A stretch of DNA of 64,000 bases from Nocardioides scoriae. GTDB taxonomy: Bacteria; Actinomycetota; Actinomycetes; Propionibacteriales; Nocardioidaceae. The notes beneath the pieces were generated by a model. The model did not search any database, had not been told where the DNA came from, and saw only the letters and a list, made by a program, of their open reading frames with translations. The position numbers were made by a program, and so were the translations under genes. How positions within the stretch are numbered: position 1 is the first letter of the stretch; each line of letters starts with the position of its first letter. The stretch covers positions 1,240,001 to 1,304,000 of the forward strand of contig NZ_LT629757.1 in NCBI RefSeq assembly GCF_900104965.1, given 5' to 3'. This document shows, piece by piece, positions 32,227-44,155 of the stretch.

Positions 32227-33071
32227 CGGCTCAGGAACCGCGCCCGCAGGAAGCAGAACCCGGCGTAGGACCAGAGCCCGACGCCGACCACCGCCACCAG
32301 GATCCGCCCGTAGGGCTCCTGCAGCACCTGCTGCAGCGCCTGGTCGAGCCCGCCGCCCTTCCGGGCGTCGTGCGTGACCCCGGCCACCACGGTCAGCAGC
32401 CCGACGAGGCCGAGCGAGAGGCCCTTGGCGACGTGGCCGACCTTGCCCACGACCAGGAACGCCGCGCCGCTCGTGCCGGTCCTCGCCTCGGCGTCGAGGT
32501 GCTCGGCGAACTCCTCGGTCCAGCCGCGGCGCGCGAGGTTGGCGGCGTACGCCAGCACGGCGAGCCCGGCCAGCGCGATCAGCCACTGCCCGGCCGGCCA
32601 GTCCATGACGGTGGCCGTCCAGCCGCCGCTCCTGCCCGACCCGGCACCGACGGCGACCTTGACGGCCGAGAAGCCGATGACGGCGTACACCACGGCCTTG
32701 CCGGCCGACGTGACCCGCTTGCGGGTCCGGCGGTCGCCCTCGCCGCGGTGGCCCCAGCCGGCCTCGATGACGCGCCACACGACGAGCAGCAGCATCCCCA
32801 GGGCGACCACCCCCACCAACGTGCGTCCGAGCGGCTGGCGCGCCAGCGTGTGCATCGCGCCCTGGGTGCTGGCGTCCTCGTTGGCGCCCCCGAGCGCGAG
32901 CTGCACGCACAGGTAGCCGAGCAGCACGTGGACCACGCCGTAGGCCACGAGGCCGAGCCGCACCGCGTGGTCGAGCCACTCGCTGCGCTCGGCCTGCTCC
33001 CCGAGGTCGCGCACGTCGTCCCCGTCGAGCCCGCCGGGACCTCGGCCGGGCCCGGCCGGGCCGCCCCTCAC
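32223..33071 (-). CDS. DUF1206 membrane protein
   Basis: 282 residues with about six transmembrane segments in three repeated units, each with a Gly-rich amphipathic pattern such as RLGLVAYGVVHVLLGYLCVQ, then TSAGKAVVYAVIGFSAVKVA and LGLVGLLTVVAGVTHDARKG, which fits the DUF1206 family. The function of this family is unknown. The GTG at 33071 overlaps the GNAT stop by 4 bp; the first 30 residues are Gly/Pro/Asp-rich and cytosolic. The operon context gives no direct functional clue. Confidence 0.85.
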   Translation of the reverse strand: MRGGPAGPGRGPGGLDGDDVRDLGEQAERSEWLDHAVRLGLVAYGVVHVLLGYLCVQLALGGANEDASTQGAMHTLARQPLGRTLVGVVALGMLLLVVWRVIEAGWGHRGEGDRRTRKRVTSAGKAVVYAVIGFSAVKVAVGAGSGRSGGWTATVMDWPAGQWLIALAGLAVLAYAANLARRGWTEEFAEHLDAEARTGTSGAAFLVVGKVGHVAKGLSLGLVGLLTVVAGVTHDARKGGGLDQALQQVLQEPYGRILVAVVGVGLWSYAGFCFLRARFLSR

Positions 33072-34123
33072 GACTCCAGCTCTCGGAACCACGACTCGGT
33101 GACGTAGTCGGTGACCCACCCCATGGAGTGGTAGAGCCCGTCGGCGCCCGTCGGGGAGTCGGCGTCGACCTCCAGGCCGACGCGGTCGCGACCCCGGCGG
33201 GCCGCGTCGGCGATGACGGTGTGCAGCAGCGACTTGGCCACGCCGCGGCCGCGGGCGTCGCGGTGCACGCCGATGTAGTCGACGTAGCTGCCCTCGTGGC
33301 CGGCGGCGTTCTCGGGCAGCACCGTGCTCACCAGCGCACCGGCCGGCTGCTGCACCCCGTCGACGTCGACGAAGGCCACCCACCAGTGGTCCCAGCGGTG
33401 GCCCGGGTCCTCGCGCAGCCGCTGCACGAACTCCGGGAAGCTCTCCTTGTAGGAGTTGAAGTGGTCCTCGAAGCTGCTCTCGAGCATCTGGTGGACGATC
33501 TGCAGGTCGCCGGCCACGGGCAGGCCGTTCTCGTGCTGGTCGACGCCCCGGATCAGGACGCCCTCGCGCGCCTCGGGCAGCGAGGCGACCTCGTCCGGGT
33601 CGACCGGGCGGGTCATCTGCAACCAGGTGCGGCGCAGGGAGTAGCCCGCCGCCGCCAGCCACTCGCGCTGCACGGCGTCCTCGGCGAAGGGGCTGGCGTC
33701 GAGGCGGGTGCCGGGCTCGCCGCGCAGCACGACGATCTCGCGGGCCTGCTCCTCCACCCAGGCGTACGCCGCCGCGGCGACGGCGTCCTGCGTCGGGCGG
33801 TCCAGCTCGCGCCGGTCGACGTAGACGTGCAGCATCGTGCGGCCCGCCGCGCGGTCGTGGACCACCACCCAGCCCCGAGCGCTCCCCCCGGGGTCGACGA
33901 GCACCCGCTGCCGGCGGGTCCACGACGCCGGACCGGCGATCTCGGACTCCACGGCCTCGCGGTCGACCGAGGACGAGCCCGTCCACGGCTCCTTGTCGGC
34001 GCCGCGCAGCTCGGACAGCGCAGCCAGGTCGTCGAGCACCGGCAGCCTCGCGGTCCAGCCGTCGGGCAGGCCCGGGATCGTGGTGGGTCGGGCGGTCGGG
34101 TCGGCCGGCGGCGGAGAGGTCAC
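33068..34123 (-). CDS. GNAT family N-acetyltransferase (two-domain)
   Basis: 351 residues, long enough for two GNAT folds. The C-terminal one is clearly complete: GSYVDYIGVHRDARGRGVAK carries the acetyl-CoA pyrophosphate loop (RDARGRGVAK), followed by VGLEVDADSPTGADGLYHSMG, the usual last strands. The N-terminal fold (about 25-170) is degenerate. Substrate unknown; tandem GNAT proteins include mycothiol synthase, but this one lacks specific markers for that assignment. The GTG at 34123 lies 50 bases after the upstream lipoprotein gene, and its stop overlaps the DUF1206 start. Confidence 0.85.
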   Translation of the reverse strand: MTSPPPADPTARPTTIPGLPDGWTARLPVLDDLAALSELRGADKEPWTGSSSVDREAVESEIAGPASWTRRQRVLVDPGGSARGWVVVHDRAAGRTMLHVYVDRRELDRPTQDAVAAAAYAWVEEQAREIVVLRGEPGTRLDASPFAEDAVQREWLAAAGYSLRRTWLQMTRPVDPDEVASLPEAREGVLIRGVDQHENGLPVAGDLQIVHQMLESSFEDHFNSYKESFPEFVQRLREDPGHRWDHWWVAFVDVDGVQQPAGALVSTVLPENAAGHEGSYVDYIGVHRDARGRGVAKSLLHTVIADAARRGRDRVGLEVDADSPTGADGLYHSMGWVTDYVTESWFRELES

Positions 34124-34173
34124 CGGCCCATCCTGCCGGAGTCGGGCCCCCGGCGAGACCCCCAGGGCTTCGC

Positions 34174-34836
34174 TCACCGCGACGAGTCGCACGTCTCCCG
34201 CAGCTGGCGGGCCAGGGGCGCCTCGCGGCGCTCCACCACCGAGCAGGCCAGCACACCGGTGCGGAACCGGCCCACGGACAGGAAGGTGCCGCTGATCCGG
34301 GTGACCTCGGTGCCGTCGTTGGTCGGGCCGCCACACACCCGGGCGCTCCAGCGGCCGCGGTAGAAGCGCGCCGCGGCGTACTGCGCGTAGGTCCGGTCGC
34401 GCCCGGTGGTGTTCTGCTGGCGGCGGCGCACGAAGTAGGACGTGGGGAGCGGGGCGGTCGAGCTGTCGCGCACGGTGGTGGCCACCTGCCGCAGCAGGGC
34501 GGGGTCGACCGAGACCCGCTCGGGCTCCTGGACCCGCACCCCGGGCCGGACGTCGACGACCCGCTGCAGCTCGGTGGGCCCCCGCACGCCGGTGCCGGGG
34601 GCGAGCGCCAGCCCCGCGGCGTACACGGGGAGGACCTGTTGGCCGGTGACCTCGACCCGGGTGCGGCCGACGAAGCCGGCCACCCGGCAGGGAGCGTCGG
34701 CGGGCACCGCCGCCGAGGGGCTGGCCGACGGGGACCCCGGCGACGGGGACCCCGGCCCGTCCGGGGCCGCCGTCGGGGACGAGCAGGCCGCCAGGAGCAG
34801 GACGACGGGCACGAGCAGGGCCCGCGACCCGCGCAC
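34174..34836 (-). CDS. Putative lipoprotein with Ser/Pro/Gly-rich linker
   Basis: 220 residues. A short signal peptide ends in a lipobox (LLLAACSSP, lipidated Cys about 18), followed by a low-complexity linker (GSPSPGSPSASPSA) encoded by imperfect DNA repeats, then a folded domain with three further cysteines. Nothing identifies a function. The GTG at 34836 lies 5 bases after the nusB stop codon, so it is transcribed with efp-nusB. The linker suggests the globular part is held away from the membrane. Confidence 0.75.
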   Translation of the reverse strand: MRGSRALLVPVVLLLAACSSPTAAPDGPGSPSPGSPSASPSAAVPADAPCRVAGFVGRTRVEVTGQQVLPVYAAGLALAPGTGVRGPTELQRVVDVRPGVRVQEPERVSVDPALLRQVATTVRDSSTAPLPTSYFVRRRQQNTTGRDRTYAQYAAARFYRGRWSARVCGGPTNDGTEVTRISGTFLSVGRFRTGVLACSVVERREAPLARQLRETCDSSR

Positions 34837-34841
34837 GGACC

Positions 34842-35246
34842 TCAGCCGACCAGCGAGTCGCGGTCGCGCACGATGTTGCCGAGCACGCCGTTGACGAACC
34901 CGGGCGAGTCGTCGGTGGAGAGGTCCTGGACGAGCTTGAGGGCCTCCGAGACGGCGACCGCGTCGGGCACGTCGTCGACGAAGAGGATCTCGTAGGCGCC
35001 GAGGCGCAGCACGTTGCGGTCGACCGCCGGCATCCGCTTGAGCGACCAGCCCTGGACGTAGTCGGTCAGGACCTGGTCGAGCCGCTCGCGGTGGGCGGTG
35101 ACCCCCTCGACCAGCTCGGTCGTGTAGGGGTTGAGGGGGCCGTCCTCGCGCACCTCGGCGAGCTGCTCGAGCGGGGAGCGCTCGCGCATCTCGGCGGCGT
35201 AGATGACGTCGAGCGCGCGTTTGCGCGCCTTGGAACGCGCAGCCAT
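34842..35246 (-). CDS. nusB: Transcription antitermination factor NusB
   Basis: 134 residues, normal length. NusB binds boxA of rRNA leaders with NusE and supports rRNA transcription antitermination. Typical sequence: ARSKARKRALDVIYAAEMR at the start, SLKRMPAVDRNVLRLGAYEILF, and DDSPGFVNGVLGNIVRD at the end. The ATG overlaps the efp stop codon by one base (TGATG), the usual efp-nusB coupling. Confidence 0.96.
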   Translation of the reverse strand: MAARSKARKRALDVIYAAEMRERSPLEQLAEVREDGPLNPYTTELVEGVTAHRERLDQVLTDYVQGWSLKRMPAVDRNVLRLGAYEILFVDDVPDAVAVSEALKLVQDLSTDDSPGFVNGVLGNIVRDRDSLVG

Positions 35247-35809
35247 CAGCTGCTGACGCGACCCAGGTAGGAGGAGTCGCGGGTGTCGACCTTGATCTTC
35301 TCGCCGGTGGTGATGAACAGCGGCACGCTCACCTGGGCGCCGGTCTCGACCGTGGCGGGCTTGGTGCCGCCCGTCGAGCGGTCGCCCTGCAGGCCCGGCT
35401 CGGTGTAGGTCACCTCGAGCTCGACCGAGGCGGGCAGCTCGATGTAGAGCACCCGACCCTCGTTGGTGGCCACGATGGCCTCCTGGTTCTCGAGCATGAA
35501 GTCCTTGGCGCCGCCGACGATCTCGGGGGCGACCTCGAGCTGGTCGTAGGTGCCGGTGTCCATGAAGACGTAGGACGTGCCGTCGTTGTAGAGGTACTGC
35601 ATCGTCCGCTTGTCGACCGAGGCGACCTCGACCTTGACGTCGGCGTTGAACGTCTTGTCGACGGTCTTGCCCGACTCGATGTTCTTGATCTTGGTCCGGA
35701 CGACCGCCCCGCCCTTGCCGGGCTTGTGGTGCTGGAACCAGATGACCTGCCAGAGCTGGCCGTCGAGCTTGAGCACCATGCCGTTCTTCAGGTCGTTCGT
35801 CGTTGCCAT
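35246..35809 (-). CDS. efp: Translation elongation factor P
   Basis: 187 residues. EF-P rescues ribosomes stalled at proline stretches. Three beta-barrel domains: N-terminal KOW-like domain ([33 protein letters not shown], given here as overlapping family blocks) with the post-translationally modified position expected at Lys in HKPGKGG, then [19 protein letters not shown] and the C-terminal [19 protein letters not shown]. The ATG at 35809 has an AGAAGGTG ribosome-binding site. A TAGACT -10 box lies about 67 bases upstream. First gene of the chain to nusB and four accessory genes. Confidence 0.96.
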   Translation of the reverse strand: MATTNDLKNGMVLKLDGQLWQVIWFQHHKPGKGGAVVRTKIKNIESGKTVDKTFNADVKVEVASVDKRTMQYLYNDGTSYVFMDTGTYDQLEVAPEIVGGAKDFMLENQEAIVATNEGRVLYIELPASVELEVTYTEPGLQGDRSTGGTKPATVETGAQVSVPLFITTGEKIKVDTRDSSYLGRVSS

Positions 35810-35875
35810 GCGGTGGTCGCACCTTCTGCTGGGGGACGTCGGGCTGCCACGAGGGTCGCTCCGGGGCAGCGCGTC

Positions 35876-35881
35876 AGTCTA
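35876..35881 (-). promoter_or_regulatory. -10 box (TAGACT) for efp-nusB
   Basis: TAGACT on the minus strand in the 106-base divergent gap between efp and the beta-amylase gene; leader of about 60 nt. Confidence 0.45.
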
Positions 35882-35915
35882 GCCGGGTGTCCGCGACGCG
35901 TGGCAGGGTGGCGCG

Positions 35916-37436
35916 ATGCGCCTGACCCACCTGTCACGGACGGTCCCCCGGCTCCTCGTCGGGCTGACCGCTGCCGCCCTCACCTCACCCCTGCTCGCCG
36001 CCCCGGCGACCGCCGCCGACGGCCCCCGCCCACCCGGCAACCTCGCCCAGGGCAACCCCGACTTCACCGCCAACGTGATGGCGCCGCTCAAGGTCACCAA
36101 CTGGGCGGACTTCCGCCACGACCTGGAGGTCGTCGACGGCTACGGCGTCGACGCCGTCAGCGTCGACGTCTGGTGGGGCGACGTCGAGAAGGCCGGCGAC
36201 AACCGGTTCGACTGGAGCTACTACGACCGCGTCTTCGCCGAGGTCACGCGGGCCGGGCTCGACCTGGCGCCGATCCTGTCCTTCCACCAGTGCGGCGGCA
36301 ACGTCGGCGACGACTACACCAGCCTGCTGCCGTCCTGGCTGTGGAAGAAGTACGCCGGGCGCTCCTACCGCGGCATCAAGCTGGGCCAGCACGGCCTGCA
36401 GCACCGCAGCGAGCAGGGCAACTGGTCGAAGGAGACCGTCGCCGGCTGGGCCGACGGGGTGGTCGCCGGCGAGTACCGCGACTTCACCAAGGCCTTCACC
36501 CGCCACTTCGAGGGCCGCTACGGCCGCGACGTCTCGGAGATCAACGTCTCGCTCGGGCCCTCGGGCGAGCTGCGCTACCCGTCGTACAACAGCCACGACA
36601 CCGGCAGCGGCTACCCCACCCGTGGCGCGCTGCAGTCCTACTCCCCCCTGGCCCAGCAGAGCTTCCGCCGCTGGACCCTGGCCAAGTACGACACCCTGCG
36701 CAAGGTCAACCGCGCCTGGGGCACCAGCTACCGCAGCCGCGCCCAGGTGGCCTCGCCGCGCGACGCCGACGCCTTCTTCGAGGACGGCACCTACGCGAGC
36801 ACGCGCTACGGCCGCGACTACGTCGACTGGTACAACGGCTCGCTGGTCTCCCACGGCAAGCGGATGCTGACCACCGTCTCGAAGGCCCTCGGGTCCGGCT
36901 TCCGCTACGCCGACCTCGGCTACAAGGTGCCCGGCATCCACTGGCAGATGGGCCAGGGCTCGCCCTACCCCCGCGCCACCGAGGTCACGACCGGCCTGAT
37001 CCAGACCAGCGTCGACGAGCAGGCGTGGTCCACCGGCCACGGCTACGCGAAGATCATCGAGCTCGCCGGCAGGATCCCCACCCGCCGCGACGTCGAGATG
37101 CACTTCACCGCCCTCGAGATGGACGACAACAACCCGGGCGAGCCGTTCAACGGCGGCCTGCGCCCCTACTCGCTGGCCAAGACCCTGGTCGGGTGGATCG
37201 GTGACTACGCCGCCCGCGTCGACACCGACCTCAAGGGCGAGAACGCCCTCAACGGCGGCCTCTACAGCGAGCAGGGCTGGGCCAACATCCAGGACGCCTT
37301 CGACCAGTGGGGCTACCTGGGCCTGACCGTGCTGCGCATGCAGGACGTCTCGCGCGACGCCGACGAGATCGCCGACACGCCGTACGACCCGCCGCTCAAG
37401 TGGTACGCCGCGTTCATCGACCGGCAGCGCACCTGA
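35916..37436 (+). CDS. Secreted beta-amylase (glycoside hydrolase family 14)
   Basis: 506 residues. A signal peptide (about 1-34) precedes a single GH14 barrel. The family signatures are all visible: NVMAPLKVTNW (about 53-63), VDVWWGDVE (83-91), LSFHQCGGNVGDD (121-133), the acid catalyst Glu218 in GPSGELRYPSY and the base Glu401 in HFTALEMDD. GH14 enzymes release maltose from the non-reducing ends of starch-like glucans. There is no C-terminal starch-binding domain, unlike the Bacillus cereus type. It stands alone, divergent from efp. The ATG at 35916 begins a clear signal sequence. Confidence 0.94.
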   Translation: MRLTHLSRTVPRLLVGLTAAALTSPLLAAPATAADGPRPPGNLAQGNPDFTANVMAPLKVTNWADFRHDLEVVDGYGVDAVSVDVWWGDVEKAGDNRFDWSYYDRVFAEVTRAGLDLAPILSFHQCGGNVGDDYTSLLPSWLWKKYAGRSYRGIKLGQHGLQHRSEQGNWSKETVAGWADGVVAGEYRDFTKAFTRHFEGRYGRDVSEINVSLGPSGELRYPSYNSHDTGSGYPTRGALQSYSPLAQQSFRRWTLAKYDTLRKVNRAWGTSYRSRAQVASPRDADAFFEDGTYASTRYGRDYVDWYNGSLVSHGKRMLTTVSKALGSGFRYADLGYKVPGIHWQMGQGSPYPRATEVTTGLIQTSVDEQAWSTGHGYAKIIELAGRIPTRRDVEMHFTALEMDDNNPGEPFNGGLRPYSLAKTLVGWIGDYAARVDTDLKGENALNGGLYSEQGWANIQDAFDQWGYLGLTVLRMQDVSRDADEIADTPYDPPLKWYAAFIDRQRT

Positions 37437-37470
37437 CCCGGCGCCGGCACCTCCCCGTGCTCCCCGCGCT

Positions 37471-37486
37471 ACTGAACTGAGTTCGG

Positions 37487-37487
<1 letters not shown>
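37471..37487. promoter_or_regulatory. 17-bp palindromic operator at the hydrolase promoter
   Basis: ACTGAACTGAGTTCGGT is a near-perfect palindrome (half-sites ACTGAACT and AGTTCGGT around a central G; seven of eight positions match). It ends at the first base of the TAGCGT -10 box, so a bound repressor would block the promoter. The half-site form ACYGAACT is typical of TetR-family operators; the regulator is not encoded next to it. Confidence 0.65.
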
Positions 37488-40503
<3,016 letters not shown>

Positions 40504-40507
<4 letters not shown>

Positions 40508-41229
40508 GCGGACGGCTTGCGGAGGTAGAGCACCACGCTCTTGCCGATCAGCGGGTCCAGCGCCCGCTCGGCCCCACGGGTCAGCCGGCTGATCCCGCGG
40601 GTGCGCATGATGTCCCAGACCAGCAGCTGGTGGTAGCCGCGGACCAGAGGGTGGCGCTCGCGGTCGACCCCGACCGCACACTTGATCCACCAGTAGGGCG
40701 AGTGCAGCGCGTGGGCGTGGGCGTGGCCCTCCAGGACCATCCCCGCGGCCTCGAGCCTGGCCACCAGCTCGGTGCGGGTGTAGATCCGGATGTGGCCACC
40801 CTCGTTGGCGTGGTACTCGTCCGACAGCGCCCAGCAGATCCGCTCGGGAAGCCAGCGCGGCACGGTGACGGCCATGGTGCCGCCCGGCGCGAGCACCCGC
40901 ACCAGCTCGGAGATCGCGGAGACGTCGTCGGGGATGTGCTCGAGGACCTCGGAGGCCACCACCCGGTCGAACTCGCCGTCGGCGAAGGGCAGCGACAGCG
41001 CGTCGCCCTGCTTGACGTCGGCCTCGGCGCCCGCGGGCACCTCGCCGGCCTCGCGCATCCCGGCGAACACGTCCGAGACGCCGGAGAGCTCGTCGGCGTC
41101 CTGGTCGAAGGCGATGACGTCGGCGCCGCGGCGGTACATCTCGTAGGCGTGGCGCCCCGCGCCACAGCCCATGTCGATGACGCGGTCACCGGGCCGCAGC
41201 CCCAGCCGGTCGAAGTCGACGGTCAGCAA
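40504..41229 (-). CDS. Class I SAM-dependent methyltransferase in the glycosyltransferase operon
   Basis: 241 residues. Motif I is RVIDMGCGAGRHAYEMYRRG; the FDRVVASEVLEHIPDD and RVLAPGGTMAVTVPRW segments are motif II/III of the UbiE/COQ5-like (Methyltransf_11) class. The C-terminal half (HSPYWWIKCAVGVDRERHPLV) has aromatic residues common in lipid or glycolipid methyltransferases. A TTG at 41229 overlaps the GT4 gene end by 7 bp and gives the best N-terminus. The acceptor is unknown; the product of the adjacent glycosyltransferase is the natural candidate. Confidence 0.85.
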
Positions 41230-42482
41230 CGTGCGTCCTCCTGCTCCTCGGGCGCGCCCCCGCGGGCGCGCACCACATCCTCGTACGCCGCCGCGGTGGC
41301 CTCCGCGACGGCCCGCCAGCTGAACCGCTCGAGCACCCGGCGGCGCCCCGCGGCCCCCATCCGGGCGCGGCGCTCGGGGTCGTCGAGCAGCGCGGCGATG
41401 GCGTGCTCCAGCTCCCCGACGTCGCCGGGGGTGACCAGGTCAGCGCACTCGCCGTCGGGTCCGACGACCTCGGGGATGGCGCCCGCGCGGCTCACGACCA
41501 GCGGGGTCTCGCAGGCCATCAGCTCGGCGGTCGGCAGCGAGAAGCCCTCGTAGAGCGAGGGCACGCAGGCCAGCTCGGCCGACCCCATCACCTCGACGAG
41601 CTCGGCGTCGCTGATGCCGTGCACGAACCGGACGTGGTCGCGGATGCCGAGCTGGTCGATCAGCTGCTCGGTGCGCCCGCCGGCCAGCGGCCGGGTGACC
41701 AGCACCAGCTCGAGGTCGCGCTCGGTGCGCAGCTTGGCGAAGGCCTCCAGCAGCGTGGCGATGCCCTTCATCGGGGCGTCGGCACTGGCCATCGCGACCA
41801 GCCGCCCCGGCACGCGCGGCGCCGTCGGCGGCACGAAGACGTCGTCGACGCCCAGCGGGATCACCTGGATCCGCTCGTCGGCCACGCCGAAGTCGCGGAC
41901 GATGTCGCGCCTGCTCGACTCCGAGACCGTGACGACCCGCTCGGCGGCGCGCGCGACCGTGCCCTGCATGCGCAGGAAGGAGTACCACCGGCGCAGCGTC
42001 AGCCGCCTGCGCCACGACGGGGCGGCGGCCAGGTCGACGCGTCGGTCGACGGTGATGGGGTGGTGGATGCTCGTGACCAGCGGCAGCAGCGCGGCGACGT
42101 CGCGCATCCCGTGGCCCAGCACCTGGTTGTCGTGGGCGACGTCGAAGTCGCCGGCCCGCTGGGCCAGCAGCCGGGCGACGCGGCGGCTGAAGGTGCGGGG
42201 CTCGGGGAACCCGGCCGTCCACATCTCCAGCACCTCGGAGACGTCGAGCAGGTCGCGCAGCTCGCGCGGGTGCGGCGTCCGGAACGGGTCGGGCTCGCGG
42301 TAGAGGTCGAGGCTCGGCACCTCGGTCAGCACCACGCCCTCGTCGAGCTCGGGGTAGGGCTGGCCCGAGAACACCTCGACCTCGTGGCCCAGGGCGACCA
42401 GCTCGCGGCTCAGGTGGCGGACGTAGACGCCCTGTCCGCCGCAGTGGGGCTTGCTGCGGTAGGACAACATCGCGATGCGCAA
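41223..42482 (-). CDS. Glycosyltransferase family 4 (GT-B fold)
   Basis: 419 residues. The N-terminal acceptor domain begins RIAMLSYRSKPHCGGQGVYV; the C-terminal donor domain has the GT4 signature around VPSLYEGFSLPTAELMACE (E-x7-E) and SADAPMKGIATLLEAF. It transfers a sugar from an NDP- or GDP-sugar to an unknown acceptor at the cytoplasmic side of the membrane. The TTG start at 42482 has AGGAGG 4 nt upstream; a later ATG (codon 5) is possible. First gene of the operon with the methyltransferase and toroid gene; a TAGGCT -10 box lies 34 bases upstream. Confidence 0.9.
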   Translation of the reverse strand: MRIAMLSYRSKPHCGGQGVYVRHLSRELVALGHEVEVFSGQPYPELDEGVVLTEVPSLDLYREPDPFRTPHPRELRDLLDVSEVLEMWTAGFPEPRTFSRRVARLLAQRAGDFDVAHDNQVLGHGMRDVAALLPLVTSIHHPITVDRRVDLAAAPSWRRRLTLRRWYSFLRMQGTVARAAERVVTVSESSRRDIVRDFGVADERIQVIPLGVDDVFVPPTAPRVPGRLVAMASADAPMKGIATLLEAFAKLRTERDLELVLVTRPLAGGRTEQLIDQLGIRDHVRFVHGISDAELVEVMGSAELACVPSLYEGFSLPTAELMACETPLVVSRAGAIPEVVGPDGECADLVTPGDVGELEHAIAALLDDPERRARMGAAGRRRVLERFSWRAVAEATAAAYEDVVRARGGAPEEQEDARC

Positions 42483-42515
42483 GGAGCCTCCTGGCCGGGA
42501 CGGGCGGGAGCGGCG

Positions 42516-42521
42516 AGCCTA
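42516..42521 (-). promoter_or_regulatory. -10 box (TAGGCT) for the GT4 operon
   Basis: TAGGCT on the minus strand between the ferredoxin reductase gene end and the GT4 gene; predicted leader about 27 nt with an AGGAGG site. Confidence 0.45.
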
Positions 42522-42582
42522 ACTGAACGCGTGTCGATAGCCGTACGCCGGTCGGGCGCCCGGCGACCCCGACGGCCGTGCC

Positions 42583-43581
42583 CTACGAGCCCTCGCTCGA
42601 GTGCCCCGGGAAGACGTGCGCCTCCGGGTCGACCAGCACGGCCGCGTTGTTGACCGCGGTGGCCACCTCGCCGAAGCCCACGGCGATCAGCCGCACCTTG
42701 CCGGGGTACTCCGTGATGTCGCCGGCGGCGAGCACCCGCGGCAGGTTGGTCCGCATCGCGGTGTCGACCTTGAGGTGGCGACCCTCGAACTCGATGCCCC
42801 ACTCCTTCATGGCCGACAGGTCCGCCACGAAGCCCAGCGAGGCCACGACCGACTGCGCCGGGCGGGTGAGCACCTCGCCGTCGGCGGTGGTGATCTCGAC
42901 CGCCTCGACGTGGTGCTCGCCGAGCAGCCGGGTGACCTGGGCCCTGGTGATGATCTCGGTGCGGCCGGCCACGACGGCGTCGACGGTGGCCTGGTGGGCC
43001 CGGAAGGCGTCGCGCCGGTGGACCAGGGTCACCGAGGCGGCGATCGGCTCGAGGTGGTGGGCCCAGTCGAAGGCGCTGTCGCCGCCGCCGACGATGACGA
43101 CGTCGCGGCCGGCGTACTCCGCGAAGGAGGGGACGAAGAACACCAGCCCCCGGTCCTCCCAGCCCGCGCCGGCGGGCAGCGGGCGCGGCGTGAACTTGCC
43201 GATGCCCGCGGTGACGATGACGACCTTCGCGTGGATGGTGGTGCCGTCGTCGAGCTCCATGACCGCGCCCTCGTCGTCGGTCTTGAGCACCGAGGCGGTG
43301 CGGCCCAGCAGGTACGTCGGCCGTGCGCTCGCCGCCTGCTCCACCAGCTGCTCGACCAGCTCGCGGCCCTTGACGGCGGGGAAGCCGGCGACGTCGAGGA
43401 TGAGCTTCTCGGGGTACATCGCCGAGACCTGGCCGCCGAGCTCGGGCAGCGAGTCGACGACCGTGACGCTGAGGCCCCGGAAGCCGGCGTAGTAGACGCC
43501 GAACAGGCCCGCCGGGCCGGCTCCCACGATCAGCAGGTCGGTCTCGATCTCGCGGTCGTGCGCTGGCGCCACCTGGCTCAC
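42583..43581 (-). CDS. Ferredoxin-NADP(+) reductase, thioredoxin-reductase-like (type 2)
   Basis: 332 residues. FAD-binding LLIVGAGPAGLFGVYYAGFRG, NADPH-binding DVVIVGGGDSAFDWAHHLEP and the C-terminal RVLAAGDITEYPGKVRLIAVGFGE match the YumC-type ferredoxin/flavodoxin-NADP reductases. The CxxC of thioredoxin reductases is absent, supporting this class. It would transfer electrons between NADPH and ferredoxin. The GTG at 43581 is used; a longer reading frame exists but runs into the upstream gene. Same strand as the Mce-associated genes (37 bases downstream of them), so cotranscription is possible. Confidence 0.9.
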   Translation of the reverse strand: MSQVAPAHDREIETDLLIVGAGPAGLFGVYYAGFRGLSVTVVDSLPELGGQVSAMYPEKLILDVAGFPAVKGRELVEQLVEQAASARPTYLLGRTASVLKTDDEGAVMELDDGTTIHAKVVIVTAGIGKFTPRPLPAGAGWEDRGLVFFVPSFAEYAGRDVVIVGGGDSAFDWAHHLEPIAASVTLVHRRDAFRAHQATVDAVVAGRTEIITRAQVTRLLGEHHVEAVEITTADGEVLTRPAQSVVASLGFVADLSAMKEWGIEFEGRHLKVDTAMRTNLPRVLAAGDITEYPGKVRLIAVGFGEVATAVNNAAVLVDPEAHVFPGHSSEGS

Positions 43582-43618
43582 CTCGTCGCTCGGTCGGTCC
43601 CCGGGGCCGTCCCGGGGC

Positions 43619-44155
43619 TCAGAACGCGTCCATCCTGGACACGCGCCACTGTCCCCCATCGCGGGTCACCGTGACCAGTACCCGCGTCTGGTCGCGCCGC
43701 TGCGTCATCGAGCCCTGGGCGGAGGTCACCTGGTCGAGGTAGACCAGCGCCACCACCCGCCGAGCGCTGGCCGAGACCACGGCGCTGTCGCGCACCGCCG
43801 CCCGCAGCACCACCTTCTCGGCGAGCGCCTCGCTGCGGGTGTCGCGCATGGTGCGGGCGTAGTCCTCGCGGAACCCCGGGGCCAGGTCGGCCTCGACGCG
43901 CGTCGCGTCGGCGTCGAACGTGCCCCAGTCGTAGGACAGCACCCGGGCGCTGAGCTCGGCCGCCGCCCGGGAGCCGGGCTCGATGCTGGTGACCGAGGTG
44001 ACCGGCGTCCGCAGCGTGGGTCGGGCGGCCCCGGCGCCCTGGTCGCGCCACCACCAGCCCAGCGCCGTCGTGGCACCGAGCACCACGACGACCAGCAGCA
44101 GCACCAGGGCGGTGCCGGCGCCGGTCCGGCTCGTCCGCTGCCCCACCGCGCTCAC
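43619..44155 (-). CDS. Mce-associated-type membrane protein (second of pair)
   Basis: 178 residues: short cytosolic start, one transmembrane segment (ALVLLLVVVVLGATTALGWW), and an extracytoplasmic domain with the pattern SARVLSYDWGTFDADATRVE, LAPGFREDYARTM, VALVYLDQV and WRVSRMDAF that characterises Mce-associated membrane proteins (small NTF2/cystatin-like fold). In mycobacteria such proteins accompany Mce lipid importers, but no mce genes lie here. The GTG at 44155 overlaps the stop of the paralogous upstream gene (GTGA). Confidence 0.8.
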   Translation of the reverse strand: MSAVGQRTSRTGAGTALVLLLVVVVLGATTALGWWWRDQGAGAARPTLRTPVTSVTSIEPGSRAAAELSARVLSYDWGTFDADATRVEADLAPGFREDYARTMRDTRSEALAEKVVLRAAVRDSAVVSASARRVVALVYLDQVTSAQGSMTQRRDQTRVLVTVTRDGGQWRVSRMDAF

